A stretch of DNA of 64,000 bases. It comes from Tritrichomonas musculus (lineage: Eukaryota; Parabasalia; Tritrichomonadida; Tritrichomonadidae). A model generated the notes under the pieces. It saw only the letters and a program-made list of their open reading frames with translations. It made no database searches and was not told the DNA's origin. Location of the stretch: positions 868,001 to 932,000 of the forward strand of contig JAPFFF010000030.1 in the NCBI GenBank assembly GCA_039105265.1, read 5' to 3'. The translations under genes were made by a program, and so were the position numbers. Shown piece after piece: positions 17,605 through 27,276 of the stretch (the first letter of the stretch is position 1; every line of letters begins with the position of its first letter).

Positions 17605-19557
17605 ATGAGATACAGGAACGAAAGAGCTCACAATTTGAAATACGAGGTTGGGAATGTCAATGACACATTCCAGAAGATGAGAAATATCATCAATGTGAAT
17701 GATGGTACCAGAAGCTTCTCATTTAGAACTGTCGATTGCCATGACCAGCCAGCCCCATTTCACCAAGGCCAGTACTCACAGATTTCATTAACACATCCCG
17801 ACCACTTCATTAGCGATATCGACAAAGGCTTCCTCACATTCCACATCAAACTCGATTTGCAATTGAACACCGATTTGGCCAAATTGCAAGAGATCAATGA
17901 TCCAAATAACTTCTATAAACTGTTTGTCGGATTTAAGTCCTCGAACCAATTGTTTGACAGGCTCGAGATTCTCCATAACAATGTCAATGTCGGATATCAG
18001 CAAAATGAATGCATTCGCGAGGGCTTCCTATACTCGGTTTTGAAACCAGAGACTGAGAAGATGCGTCGCAGATTCGTTCACAGCTTATGGGAGAACATCA
18101 GCAATTACAGTCAAACTCATGCTGGTTCATACGTTAATCTCAATAGCTTCAAGGATGGTGGTAAGACCACAACCGAATTCGACTTGAATGTACCATTTGA
18201 TGACTTGCTTGCATTACAGGCATTTGACTTATTCCCTAACGGAATCATTGGTGATTTATCCATTAGATTCCAAGTCAGTCCAGCTGGTCTTGTTTGGGCT
18301 GCCATTGACCCATACACGGTTGCTGAAGCCAAGGCATTCCTAGAAGATAATGATACCGTATCCCCAGAGGAACTCGATAAACTCAAACAAATCAAAGCTC
18401 ATGGACATCTCAAACACCAATTCACTCAAATCGGTAATGAGGCTATCATCCCAGGACCTGGTGATAATCCAAATCCACCATCTCCCGAACCAACACCAAC
18501 TAAATATCAATTGAAGTATGAAGTTAGAGAACAATACGTATCTGCATCTGGAGGTGATTTCGATGATCTGATTGAAAATTGTTCATTCATCTTTGCATTT
18601 ACAGATGAAGAGTTTACTGAACTTGGAATTGAAAAGACTGATGATAATAAAGCAATTTGCCAAGCTCATTATACCAAAGAACATGGTAAATTACCTCAAC
18701 CATCACATGCAGGTCATGTCTACGTCAATTTCGTATCTAAAACCGAAGCTAATAAATTGATGAGTGCCCATTACTCATCACAACCAGCAACACTCACTGT
18801 TAACCGAATGACCATCACTCTCTGTAAGTCCAACATGCAAGGCTATGGTGTTTGTGAAGCCACTCGTGCAAGCATTGAATCCATATTACGTGAAGGCCTA
18901 GTAATCCCATCTCAAAAGGTCGATTACCATGCATTCCCAATTGCAGCAGCCGCTAACGGAATCAAGTCTACATTGAATATCCCATTAATCAATGTCACAA
19001 GCATGTCATTGTTGTTCCCCAAGCACCACAATGATTTGACTGTATTTGAGAATCCGGTTTACCAAAACTGCTTTTTGAATATTGGTGGTAAGAACTTCCC
19101 AGATGAGAATGTCAGTACCATTGGCGCCAGATTCTTCGAAAGCCAATTAACAGCTGGAGACCTCGATGGTATCACACTCCAATGTTCAAAGGAATTCGAA
19201 GATAGCTTCACCATGCCCAAGAACGATGAAAATGGTGTCCGATATCGCAATACATTGAGTGATGCCACATCATTTGTATTCAATGTCCAAACTGAACGTG
19301 CATCTGCTGGATACTGTTATGATGGCTTAGATGGTGGCAAAGGCAATATCCAAATTCAAGTCAATGGTCAACCAATATTCACTGGTGATAATGATACATA
19401 TTACAAGATTATCGAACCAAGTGGAGCCATTGTTAGACCACCACCTGTACAACTCTGTTTATGCAGAGACACCTACTTCAAGCTCTCACTCGATGGCCTT
19501 GAATATATCGATGATGAATCACCAGCTGGCTCACAAGTTGATCCAGAAATGGCATAA
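17605..19557 (+). CDS. Polinton major capsid protein, double-jelly-roll type (650 aa)
   Basis: The ATG at 17605 (MRYRNERAH) follows TTTTTTCCAAGATACAAA. The protein has the length and layout of Polinton major capsid proteins: an N-terminal jelly roll (~residues 50-250; DKGFLTFHIKLDLQL, FDRLEILHNNVNVGY), then a Pro-rich insert (GPGDNPNPPSPEPTPTK). A second, mostly beta half follows (~residues 420-640; INVTSMSLLFPKH). Such proteins form trimeric capsomers of icosahedral shells. The insert around 18470-18790 is AT-richer than its flanks, which suggests a variable surface loop. The fold call rests on pattern and context, not on a search. Confidence 0.85.
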   Translation: MRYRNERAHNLKYEVGNVNDTFQKMRNIINVNDGTRSFSFRTVDCHDQPAPFHQGQYSQISLTHPDHFISDIDKGFLTFHIKLDLQLNTDLAKLQEINDPNNFYKLFVGFKSSNQLFDRLEILHNNVNVGYQQNECIREGFLYSVLKPETEKMRRRFVHSLWENISNYSQTHAGSYVNLNSFKDGGKTTTEFDLNVPFDDLLALQAFDLFPNGIIGDLSIRFQVSPAGLVWAAIDPYTVAEAKAFLEDNDTVSPEELDKLKQIKAHGHLKHQFTQIGNEAIIPGPGDNPNPPSPEPTPTKYQLKYEVREQYVSASGGDFDDLIENCSFIFAFTDEEFTELGIEKTDDNKAICQAHYTKEHGKLPQPSHAGHVYVNFVSKTEANKLMSAHYSSQPATLTVNRMTITLCKSNMQGYGVCEATRASIESILREGLVIPSQKVDYHAFPIAAAANGIKSTLNIPLINVTSMSLLFPKHHNDLTVFENPVYQNCFLNIGGKNFPDENVSTIGARFFESQLTAGDLDGITLQCSKEFEDSFTMPKNDENGVRYRNTLSDATSFVFNVQTERASAGYCYDGLDGGKGNIQIQVNGQPIFTGDNDTYYKIIEPSGAIVRPPPVQLCLCRDTYFKLSLDGLEYIDDESPAGSQVDPEMA

Positions 19558-19599
19558 GAAATATGGCATTAGTGGTAAAAATATTTTTGCACTTTGGAA

Positions 19600-20220
19600 A
19601 TGTCTCTCCATAAGGCTAGAATTCTATCAAGTGAGAATGATGCGAGTGTTAAGCAAGAGCAGAATGTGAATATTAAGATCGCTGCGAATAGACCTCCACC
19701 AGTTCAACCGGTATCATACCCTCAAGTCCCACAGATGCAACCCCAAATGGGATACACTAAAGGTCTAAACCTCGAAGGGGGTTATCCTCAAAATGGCACC
19801 CAGGATGCAAATTTTACTACAGCCTCGACAACTGGTCCATATCCATCAGTTGCTCCAATAAACAGTCCACCGACCGATCGTTCATTAGACCCCGACACTG
19901 ACGACTTGGGTACCAAAAATAAATTCCTCGAGATATTGCTGAATATCTATGAGACCAATCCACTGAGGATGAACAACTATCTAGTGTGTCATAGCAATAC
20001 ACTGATGGAGCTCATTAAGATACTCACTAAGGCTGACAAGGTTGAGCTGGTCATCAATGAGGACAGTGGGTGCACTGGTTGTGTTTCAAACTCGAAGTAC
20101 ATGAAAATCGATAAGATATTGGTGTCCAAAAACGGGGTATCCAATGAGTTGAAATATGGATATAACCATGTATGGACCGAGCTCATAAGGCACTCGATAT
20201 CACTCAAAATTTGTATTTAA
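19600..20220 (+). CDS. Polinton protein with Pro/Gln-rich N-terminus (206 aa)
   Basis: The start is placed at the ATG at 19600 (MSLHKARIL), 42 bases after the capsid stop. The N-terminal ~100 residues are rich in Pro, Gln and Asn and probably disordered. The C-terminal ~100 residues form a compact alpha/beta domain (NKFLEILLNIYETNP, VELVINEDSGCTGC). Its position between capsid and ATPase genes is where virion assembly or minor capsid genes lie in this family, but no family is recognised. Confidence 0.6.
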   Translation: MSLHKARILSSENDASVKQEQNVNIKIAANRPPPVQPVSYPQVPQMQPQMGYTKGLNLEGGYPQNGTQDANFTTASTTGPYPSVAPINSPPTDRSLDPDTDDLGTKNKFLEILLNIYETNPLRMNNYLVCHSNTLMELIKILTKADKVELVINEDSGCTGCVSNSKYMKIDKILVSKNGVSNELKYGYNHVWTELIRHSISLKICI

Positions 20221-20230
20221 ATTTGCATAA

Positions 20231-20380
20231 ATGTCCAGCGCTAGTGAAATCATTATGAATATACTATTGGGGTTGATATTGGTGACCAATGTAGTTGAAC
20301 TGCTATTACTGGTATCGCTTACAGCTGAAGATGAACCACCTGAGCTGACTGATGAGCTGAGGCGCACACTATATGCCTAA
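20231..20380 (+). CDS. Polinton very small membrane protein (49 aa)
   Basis: This short frame starts 10 bases after the preceding stop. One hydrophobic segment (IIMNILLGLILVTNVVELLL) is followed by an acidic tail (AEDEPPELTDELRRTLYA). Single-span small proteins are common in capsid-bearing elements. The start is supported by tight spacing and a leader (TTTGCATAA) like that of neighbours. Real but unproven. Confidence 0.5.
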   Translation: MSSASEIIMNILLGLILVTNVVELLLLVSLTAEDEPPELTDELRRTLYA

Positions 20381-20419
20381 GTGGCATCATCGCCACTTAG
20401 AGCTTTTCGCATAAAAGCT
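20377..20419. terminator. Double hairpin between small membrane gene and ATPase gene
   Basis: Two stem-loops lie back to back. The first has a perfect 9-base stem, CTAAGTGGC with GCCACTTAG and a 6-base loop (20377-20400), and its first arm contains the stop codon of the 49-aa gene. The second is AGCTTTT with AAAAGCT (20401-20419), just before the ATPase leader. A role in 3'-end formation or transcript separation is inferred. Confidence 0.5.
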
Positions 20420-20433
20420 TTATTTTTGATTAA

Positions 20434-21429
20434 ATGTTATATTACAAGCGCCTACAACCAACCCTTTTCGACTATACAGCTATTGAATTATCAGACAGTT
20501 CCAGTGAAGATCCAATTGATCTTGATACATTCGATAGGTACCAGAAGCAGCAACCGGTTTCCCAGAGATTCGATGTTAATGGGAGTTTCACTCCCACCCG
20601 CATCTTCGATGTTGATGCGGCTATGAGTGAGGCCTATTCCAAGAATAGGGATAAAATCACGAATGCATCCATAAGGCCAATCGCTAATGGGATCTATGCG
20701 TGGTACAATACTTTGAACATACTGGTGGCATCACAAGGCAAAGGCAAGAGCCATACAGTAATTCGCGATATCATTCAAATGAGTAGACTCAATAACGGGG
20801 GGTTTGGGGGAACCCCTGAGGATTCGCAGAATCCGTTCCATATGATCGTGTATGTGAGTAAGAACGGTATTATAAATGATTCCACATTTGAATCTCAACG
20901 CGAGCTCATCAACTTGCCCATTGAGGTCGTCGCTGATAGTAATGCTGAACGGTATTTGAAGGAGCTTGATCTATGGAAGGAGTTGTATAACAAATATAGC
21001 TCGGTTGGGAAGAGTGTAATAGATGATTCCAAGCTGCAGCAGATGTTTGAGTTCCTCCATATCAGCAAACTCGGGAAACCCAATGTACCACTCAACACCA
21101 TAATCCTGTGCGAGGACTTCATTAAGAGCAAGCTGTTGAAATCAGCATACTTCACAAACTATATCACCCAGTTGCGTCATAAGAACTCAATCGTGTACAT
21201 CAATATCCAGTTCTTCAAGGGTGTGCCAACTGATTACAAAAATAACTGCACATCATTCTTCATATTCAATGGGTTCTCACGACAGAAACTCAATTACATA
21301 TATCAGCAGGTGAGCATACCTTGTGAGTTCGAGGAGTTGTGGCAAAAATATAGGACATTATCTGGACATGATTTCATATTGGTGAACACGGTTGAACATG
21401 ATATGCAAGTGGTGTACTCAAAGGTTTAG
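20434..21429 (+). CDS. Polinton FtsK/HerA-type genome-packaging ATPase (331 aa)
   Basis: The P-loop (Walker A) is NILVASQGKGKSHTVIRDII, near residue 98. A hydrophobic strand ending in acidic residues, PLNTIILCEDFI (~residue 225), fits Walker B. The downstream SIVYINIQFFKGVPTDYKNN with polar residues after a strand fits the sensor/glutamine motif of A32-like ATPases. These ATPases drive DNA into preformed capsids. Length and position near the capsid gene are typical. Its end overlaps the convergent 159-aa gene by four bases. Confidence 0.85.
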   Translation: MLYYKRLQPTLFDYTAIELSDSSSEDPIDLDTFDRYQKQQPVSQRFDVNGSFTPTRIFDVDAAMSEAYSKNRDKITNASIRPIANGIYAWYNTLNILVASQGKGKSHTVIRDIIQMSRLNNGGFGGTPEDSQNPFHMIVYVSKNGIINDSTFESQRELINLPIEVVADSNAERYLKELDLWKELYNKYSSVGKSVIDDSKLQQMFEFLHISKLGKPNVPLNTIILCEDFIKSKLLKSAYFTNYITQLRHKNSIVYINIQFFKGVPTDYKNNCTSFFIFNGFSRQKLNYIYQQVSIPCEFEELWQKYRTLSGHDFILVNTVEHDMQVVYSKV

Positions 21430-21905
21430 GCAAACTCTGGGTCAGCATCCAATACCAAATCCTGATGCTTGCCGATGAATACATCAGGTTCTGCAATATC
21501 GTATTTTTCACGTAATTTGGCAATGAGATCCTTGGTGTTTATATTGGTTCGCTCAATCGAGTAGTTGTAATACGGACATTCCTTGTATTCGTGCTTTTCG
21601 GTATTCCCATTTACGAAGAACTCCTGCATGTTGACACTCAATTTGCGTCTACTATTGGATGTCAATTTGACGAATTCGAGGTTCATCTCCTTGAGCTTAT
21701 TAGGGTAGAATCTAATGGTTTCAGTATCATTCTGGAGTGATACATATAGGACCTTCGCGAGGTACAATGAGTTCTTCAAGTTGAATGGGAACTTGTCACA
21801 TAATATCGCGAAATTGCATTGTGCAAATTCATCAGGCTTTGGCGATAGGGATACTAGTGTGTTGATGTATTCGTAGACATTGGAGTAGCTTGGAGTGGCT
21901 TCCAT
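21426..21905 (-). CDS. Polinton protein of unknown function (159 aa)
   Basis: A mixed charged protein without a signal peptide or membrane segment. It has aromatic-rich stretches (KECPYYNYSIERTNI) and an acidic C-terminus (LVLDADPEFA). It is convergent with the ATPase gene, sharing four bases, and is the last gene before the element's right end. An adenain-like protease was considered because that family is expected in Polintons, but no convincing His...Cys arrangement was seen. Confidence 0.55.
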   Translation of the reverse strand: MEATPSYSNVYEYINTLVSLSPKPDEFAQCNFAILCDKFPFNLKNSLYLAKVLYVSLQNDTETIRFYPNKLKEMNLEFVKLTSNSRRKLSVNMQEFFVNGNTEKHEYKECPYYNYSIERTNINTKDLIAKLREKYDIAEPDVFIGKHQDLVLDADPEFA

Positions 21906-22255
21906 TTGGGATGCGATAAAAAATCAATATTCAAATATAAAAATAGGTTTTCCCAAAATCATCTGAGTCCCCGAATATGGGATATTTTTGTCTGTCCCAT
22001 CGGTCTGTGTCGCCATCGGAACGTTCCATAGGTGGTCCCATAGGTAGTCCCATATGTTGGCCATAAGTGGTGCCATAGGTGGGCCATATGCGGCCTATTT
22101 TCGGAATTTGTATGGGCCCGAATATGGGTGTTTTAAAGGCGTTTTGGGGTAGTATGCAGTATGGGTCCCATATGTGGATTTTGAATTTTCACCCGAATAT
22201 GGGCCCAAAAATGGGCCATTTATAGGCGTTTTAAGTGGATTCTATCTGACCCCGA
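21906..22255. repeat. Non-coding right end of Polinton 1 with CCCATA/TATGGG motifs
   Basis: About 350 bases contain no convincing gene but many short copies, in both orientations, of CCCATA, CCGAATATGGG, TGGGCC and GGCGTTTT. Such motif-dense ends precede the terminal repeat in Polintons. The switch to the next element's polymerase frame occurs at about 22,250. The matching left end is outside the window. Confidence 0.6.
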
Positions 22256-24745
22256 TTATTGATACACTATCACTACTAGGGTTTGATTTGGTTGGAGAAT
22301 ATCGTTATTCCTGTTTAGGCCGCCAATTTTTTGAACGATTAACGGAAATGCATAATGCTTTTTTATTTTTGTTATTTCGATTTCAACGATATATGCGGAC
22401 TGTTGGGAGAGGAAATTATAGTTGAGTTGGTCATTCTGTATTACCTTTGGACGTCCTTCAACTGTGTATAATCTACTCATTGCGGAAGGATATAATGATA
22501 CTGCATCAAAATCACAGAGATTCTTCTTGACATGCCATTTCTTGTTATACGCTGTCATACATCTACCTCCATATATCGCCTTTGAGCAAAAATATCTCAC
22601 ATGACCGCCTAATTTGTACAGATTTTGGTTGGGATAATAGACTCTTTGATTGAAGACTTCGTTTGCGAGAGACGATATGCTGATGAAATTAAATGGGTCG
22701 ACTTTGAAGTCTTTGATGAATCCTTCACGCAGTTTATTGAATCCGATTCTGAGGATATTAACGTCTTGTTGGCAGTAAAATTCTGCATATTTCCACATAT
22801 CAAAATGGTTTTCGTCTATTCGGCAGCCAGATATTTTATCGATATTGGCGTTGAATAAATTGTAGTCTTCATCGGTCCATATTTTGTCCTCATTTTCTCC
22901 TGCTTCGTTTATTGTGCCACAGTTAGTTTGGAGGCGATTAAGAGTATAGTATTTGTATGGAAATATCTCTTTTTGTATGTCAGGAATGTCAAACATTGAG
23001 GGTAATTGAGATAATTTGCAGGAAAGAATGGGTAAAGAGTCTTTGAGATGAATTGTTTTGTTATTATATTTTATATCAGCCTTCATTGTTTTTGTGCCTT
23101 TGATGATGGATTTGGCGAGTCCGAAAGAGGCCATCATTCTGATATCATACGCTAAATTGTGGAAATAAACGACCGCTTCATCGGGTAAATAATCTAGTAA
23201 TTGTTTGTTGCAATCTTCTCCTCGGAAAGTTTTATTGATTCGTCCTGTTCTATTCTGTAAGACGCAGAGGAAAGGTTTGTGGATATCGGTTGATGTATCT
23301 GCTTCAAAATCGGCATACCAATATGTTTTGTTGTCATTTTCTGAGAGTTTCTTTTTGTCAAATTTTATTAGTTTCGTGCATTGTTCTTCGTTATATTCGA
23401 GGTCGATAAGGTCAATATCGTCGATTACTTCTTTGTAGAAAACTGTGTTGAGGACCTTATATTGCCCAAAAGTAATGGGGACAAAGAAATTGTTTTTCAT
23501 GAGAGTTCGGACCAAATTTGATGATGTCATGAAGTGTCTCGCAGGGCGCCAGTGGTCTACGTTGTATTCTTTATTGTATTTGTCTTCTGTGCATGTATCT
23601 AGGTGGTTGATATAATACGTGCTGAAAGGAGTAATTTCCTCAAGAAAATAGTGCTTATTGAAGACATTCATTGTATGAGTTCTAGTTGGATCGGCATTTT
23701 CTATACCTAAATAACTCTTATTTGAACCATTTTTTCTAGATTTTACAGTCTGTTTTTTACACTTTGCATCTTCATCAATGAACGATAATTTGACATGAAT
23801 TTTGAACTCAGTACATAGTTCGTTTAATGCTTTTTGGGACAAATATCTTGAATTAATCCTTAGGCGCATTTTGTTTAGTGTATCGTCATCATAGCATCCG
23901 GTTTGTTGAAGGGTGTAAATGAAGCAGCAATCGTCCAATTCCTTTCTCTGTTTGCCTTTTTTGTCCACGAGAGAAGTGAAAATCTGTAATTTCTTGAGAT
24001 ATTTTGAGACATTTGATGGGCAGTTTTCACGTACCAAATATTGAAAGAAACTTCCTCCAACGTCATTTTTTGCCTTAATATTCTGAAATTCACTAAAGCG
24101 AACTGCTTCAAAGAGGCTCCATTCGGGTATTTTTTCGGCTCCATTCTCATAAAAATATTCTGGTACAACATTCTCTATATCGAAGATGAAGTGTTTTTCT
24201 GTTAGATTATCCATTAATTTGTTGTATATTTCAGGCGTCAATTGATAGGAATGCCATTGATTTTTGATTTTGAAAGCGAGTTTGTATTTGGCGATAATGG
24301 GTAAAGAATCTATATATTCTTCAAAGAATTCCTTCAATTTGGGAAGCAATAAGAGTCTGCCGTCCTTATCTAATCTCTCAAAGTCGATTTGCCATTTTTT
24401 AGGGGAGTATTCTAATTTTTCCATTATTTGATTCACGATTTGTTGTTGGGAATTGTTCTCCGTCTTGAGAGGTTGTTCGTCTTGTTTGGGTTGTTCTTTG
24501 GGAGGTTCTTCTTGTTGTTTAGGTTGTTGTGTGGGTGTGTTGTTCTTGCCTTTAAAGTACCAGTACATAGCATCATAGTTGTCTAAATCTCCATCATACC
24601 CTTCTTGTCTGGCACATTCTCGGATGTCATAATAGAATTCTTCTTGTGAGTTCCAATAATATGAAAAGTCGTGTTGTAGTTTCTCGTTTATTATCAATTC
24701 AAAGAGTTCTTGTAATTTTTCGGGAGTAGCTTCGGAGAGTCTCAT
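22256..24745 (-). pseudogene. Part of a second protein-primed DNA polymerase B
   Basis: The start is placed at 24745 (MRLSEATPEK), since the upstream codons read through AT-rich leader DNA. The N-terminus has a Pro/Gln/Lys-rich linker (QQPKQQEEPPKEQPKQDEQP). The exonuclease domain shows YWYADFEADTS (Exo I), VVYFHNLAYDIRM (Exo II) and FYCQQDVNILR (Exo III). The palm begins with CDFDAVSLYPSAM (motif A). The sequence differs widely from the polymerase at 1-4950, with no HNH module, so it is another lineage and not a duplicate. Coding ends at the border with element 1. It is a fossil fragment. Confidence 0.85.
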
Positions 24746-25096
24746 TTTTGCAATGAAGATAAAAAATAAAAAATATAAAAAATTTATACCTCTTATCGTG
24801 GATGAGAAAATTTCCAAAAAATATTTTTTTCAAAAAAGTTGAAACAACTCGTTAGGTCCGAAATCAGGACTTTATTAGCGAGTATGACAAACATCTTTTT
24901 GAACCCAAATTGTTGAGTGAACATATAGGGGGGGTCGACCCGCGGTACACGGGAAGTTGTTGGACGACTTTTTGAGTCAAAAAAAGGGCTAAAATGAGGT
25001 GTTTGAGACCAAAAAAGTGCCTAAAATAAGGTGTTTTTTCGCTTTGCCAGGAGTTTGGACCGAAGGTCGAAAATCATGGCAAACGTATACTACTTT
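24746..25096. other. Non-coding terminus of element 2
   Basis: The leader upstream of the polymerase fragment contains the inverted motif GTCCGAAATCAGGAC, a GGGTCGACCC palindrome, a repeated AAATGAGGTGTTT / AAATAAGGTGTTT pair, and GGACCGAAGGTC. GC falls sharply after about 25,090. This may be the terminal repeat of element 2, but its partner is not in the window. Confidence 0.4.
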
Positions 25097-25482
25097 GAAC
25101 TCATGAAAGTATTTTCTAATAATTATCAGCAATATTATTTACTAATTTTGAATTATAATACAGGAAATCGCTGCAAGTTATTTGTCACAATTAATATGAT
25201 TTTCAATTATGATTATAGTTCAAATTATTAATAATAATCTAGCAATTTTTTTCCTTCCCCAGGACATGTACTAATCAAATTTTTTTAATTCAAAAAGTTT
25301 TTAAAAAAAAATGCTTAAAAAAGTATGTGTATAAAACCACTAAACCTATTAAATTTGAATTGATCATTCAAATTTAAATTGATTATTTTGTTTTTGATAA
25401 GTCCAGTTTTTGTATTTCAATTCAATTTATTTACATCCGCGTTCATTATCATCAATTTATTGTTCAACCCTTTATCATATAA
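25097..25482. repeat. Dispersed ~386-bp repeat, copy 1
   Basis: This segment is nearly identical to 42870-43259 in the same orientation, with roughly a dozen differences including small indels in homopolymers. It is AT-rich and holds no convincing gene. It begins directly at the inferred end of element 2. It may be a host repeat family member or a short non-autonomous element. Confidence 0.85.
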
Positions 25483-26310
25483 CGTATTTCCAGAAATGCG
25501 CAAAAAATATACATTTTTCCAGAAATGTGTAAAAAATAAACGTTCGTTTTTTATAAATGTTTTATTGTTTTTTAATTTTTCAAAATGCCTATTTATTTTC
25601 AATTGTTTTAATTATGATACTTAATAAATACATGCTCATATGAAATACATTAACCATTTATTTCACTGATTGATGTTCTTTATACGGAAAAACAAGAAAT
25701 TTTTATTTTTATTTTTTTTATAATAATTTTGACAAAATTTATTATCGCTCTGACTGATAAGCTTTAAAGTTGTATAATATGATTTTATGAGATTTAACTA
25801 TTATTTATTAAAGAGTTGAGTTAGGGTCTTAAATGACGCATTGAAAAAAAAGAAAAACAAATTTTACTGTTTGTTCATGAAGGATTATTAAAGTAAATCG
25901 TTTTTAAATCATTCCAACTTTTTAAACAATGTGTAAACAATTGTTTTGCTAATCAACTAGATTAAATTCTTAGAGTGTCAAGAAAAATTATGATGATCAT
26001 TTATCCGAATGATCATTTTTTCTCCATGCATTTATTAAATTCAAGCATAATAATTTAAATCAGCAACGAGTATTAAATAAATATTTATTAGCTATTTTTA
26101 ATTGGAATATCAAGAAAAGCATAAATTCCCAAAAAATGACTAAAAATTCTTTAAAATTAAAAAAAATATAATTATATTTGTTTATTAGGACCTTTATTGG
26201 CAATAAATGTATAATACTCAATGCAATTAAAATATTAATTATGGTGTTTTGTTTAAGTAATGGTTCAATAATTTTTTTCATCATAAAAATATGGAAACTT
26301 TCGATATGAA
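25483..26310. other. AT-rich intergenic DNA, nothing recognised
   Basis: Very AT-rich sequence with homopolymer runs. Short open frames on both strands have the composition of random AT-rich DNA, and none shows a recognisable motif. Confidence 0.5.
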
Positions 26311-26978
26311 TTACCAAAAAAAAAAGTTTGCTAAAGAATTATGGTAGATCAATCGTAATTTAATAAATTCGTCTTCTTGAAAACTTGTCAATGAATATTC
26401 ATTATTTTCCTGAACTTCATCATTTAAAATATCAAATATTTTATTTTCTTGGTTAGAATTCTTTCTAGTTGATGAATTTAATGTAAAAAATGAAGAATCT
26501 TTGAAGAAATCGGAAGGATAAAAATATCTTCTAATCATATAGGCCGCAATAGAATAAATTGTATTAAAAATAAATTTATTACGTTTAATTATTTTTTGAA
26601 AACGCATAACAAAATTTTTAATTTCAACTTCTTCATTTTTTGTTGCATCAGAAAAATGATTAACATCAATTTCAATGAAAAATGAGTTGCCTTTCTTGAT
26701 TGTTTTCAAAATGATGTTTGCATCAATTGTTTTTATAAAAAAACATTTATTCTCAACACATATAGATAATATGTGTTAGACTCTTTTTTTTCTTTTGATA
26801 TTTGACAAGTCATAAACTTATACGGTGCCAAGCAACTAAGTATTGTTTCATTATTTTCTTTTATATTAAGGTCTGTTAATTTGATATATTGGAATGTGAA
26901 ATTGGAATATAATTTGGTAAAGCTTTTATCGATATTATCTATTAAAATCTTGTATTCTGATGGAAAATCATCAAACAT
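26311..26978 (-). pseudogene. Unknown host gene in two frames
   Basis: The first part (26978-26733, MFDDFPSEYKILIDNIDK) and second part (ending 26311) look like one protein of about 215 residues. The frame changes near 26735-26745, next to a run of six T on the coding strand. Upstream of the second part's first Met, its frame already reads plausible sequence (KTIDANIIL), which supports continuity. No family is recognised; the second part has hydrophobic and basic helices. It could be a decaying gene, a ribosomal slip or a sequence error in the homopolymer. Confidence 0.4.
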
Positions 26979-27091
26979 TATTTTTGTATGGAAATTATTT
27001 TAAAGGAAAAAGTGATATGTGTATAAATATTTTTGAATTGAAAGATCCTTTTTATTTGTTCAACTATTCAAACACATCATATAAAAAAGGT

Positions 27092-27238
27092 ATGTCCGGT
27101 CAAACAAGGAATAAAAGTAATTCAAGTAGTCACTTTGCCAATCCACCAAGACCACCTCAAGCAGTTGGTTATCCTGGTCCCACCATTTCTGGTCCATCAG
27201 GGCCAAATAATAGACGTTGGCCAAAAAATAATAAATGA
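27092..27238 (+). CDS. Possible small Pro/Gly/Asn-rich protein (48 aa)
   Basis: The frame from MSGQTRNKSNSS to RRWPKNNK is unusually rich in Pro, Gly, Ser and Asn for such AT-rich DNA (PPRPPQAVGYPGPTISGPSGP). This argues that it is or was coding. It ends about 40 bases before the end of the opposite-strand 168-aa gene, so the two are convergent. The sequence GGTATGT at the start also resembles a trichomonad intron donor, so it could instead be part of a spliced gene. Family unknown. Confidence 0.35.
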   Translation: MSGQTRNKSNSSSHFANPPRPPQAVGYPGPTISGPSGPNNRRWPKNNK

Positions 27239-27276
27239 AAATCAATAAAAAATTGCAAATTTTATTCATATAAATA

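Larger units (their letters stand above)
1..22255. mobile_element. Polinton/Maverick element 1, left end outside window
   Basis: This block combines a protein-primed family B DNA polymerase, a retroviral-type integrase, a double-jelly-roll-type capsid protein and a packaging ATPase, the defining gene set of Polintons. It is visibly GC-richer than the host DNA to the right and is packed with genes on both strands. The right boundary is placed near 22,255, where the CCCATA-rich non-coding end meets the polymerase gene of another element. The left terminal repeat is not in the window, so the terminal inverted repeats cannot be compared. The visible part looks whole, with long open frames, which suggests recent insertion. 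An adenovirus-type protease, usual in the family, was not recognised with confidence. Confidence 0.93.
22256..25096. mobile_element. Second Polinton-like element (part), interrupted by element 1
   Basis: This holds the front part of a different family B polymerase plus a non-coding terminus. It is intermediate in GC between element 1 and host DNA. Only the part from the polymerase N-terminus to one end is in the window. Element 1 lies where the polymerase would continue, so the remainder may sit beyond the left edge. The end at about 25.1 kb is an estimate from the composition shift and the start of a dispersed host repeat. It is broken and older than element 1, because element 1 lies inside it. 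Confidence 0.7.

Noticed and set aside
21426-21905. Adenain-like maturation protease
   Set aside because: Expected in Polintons, but no convincing catalytic pattern was visible; left as unknown.
24900-25090. Possible terminal inverted repeat of element 2
   Set aside because: No partner copy was found in the window, so a terminal repeat cannot be claimed.
25031-25624. Short hydrophobic/Phe-rich frames around the 386-bp repeat
   Set aside because: The second copy of the repeat does not keep these frames, and composition is as expected for random AT-rich DNA.
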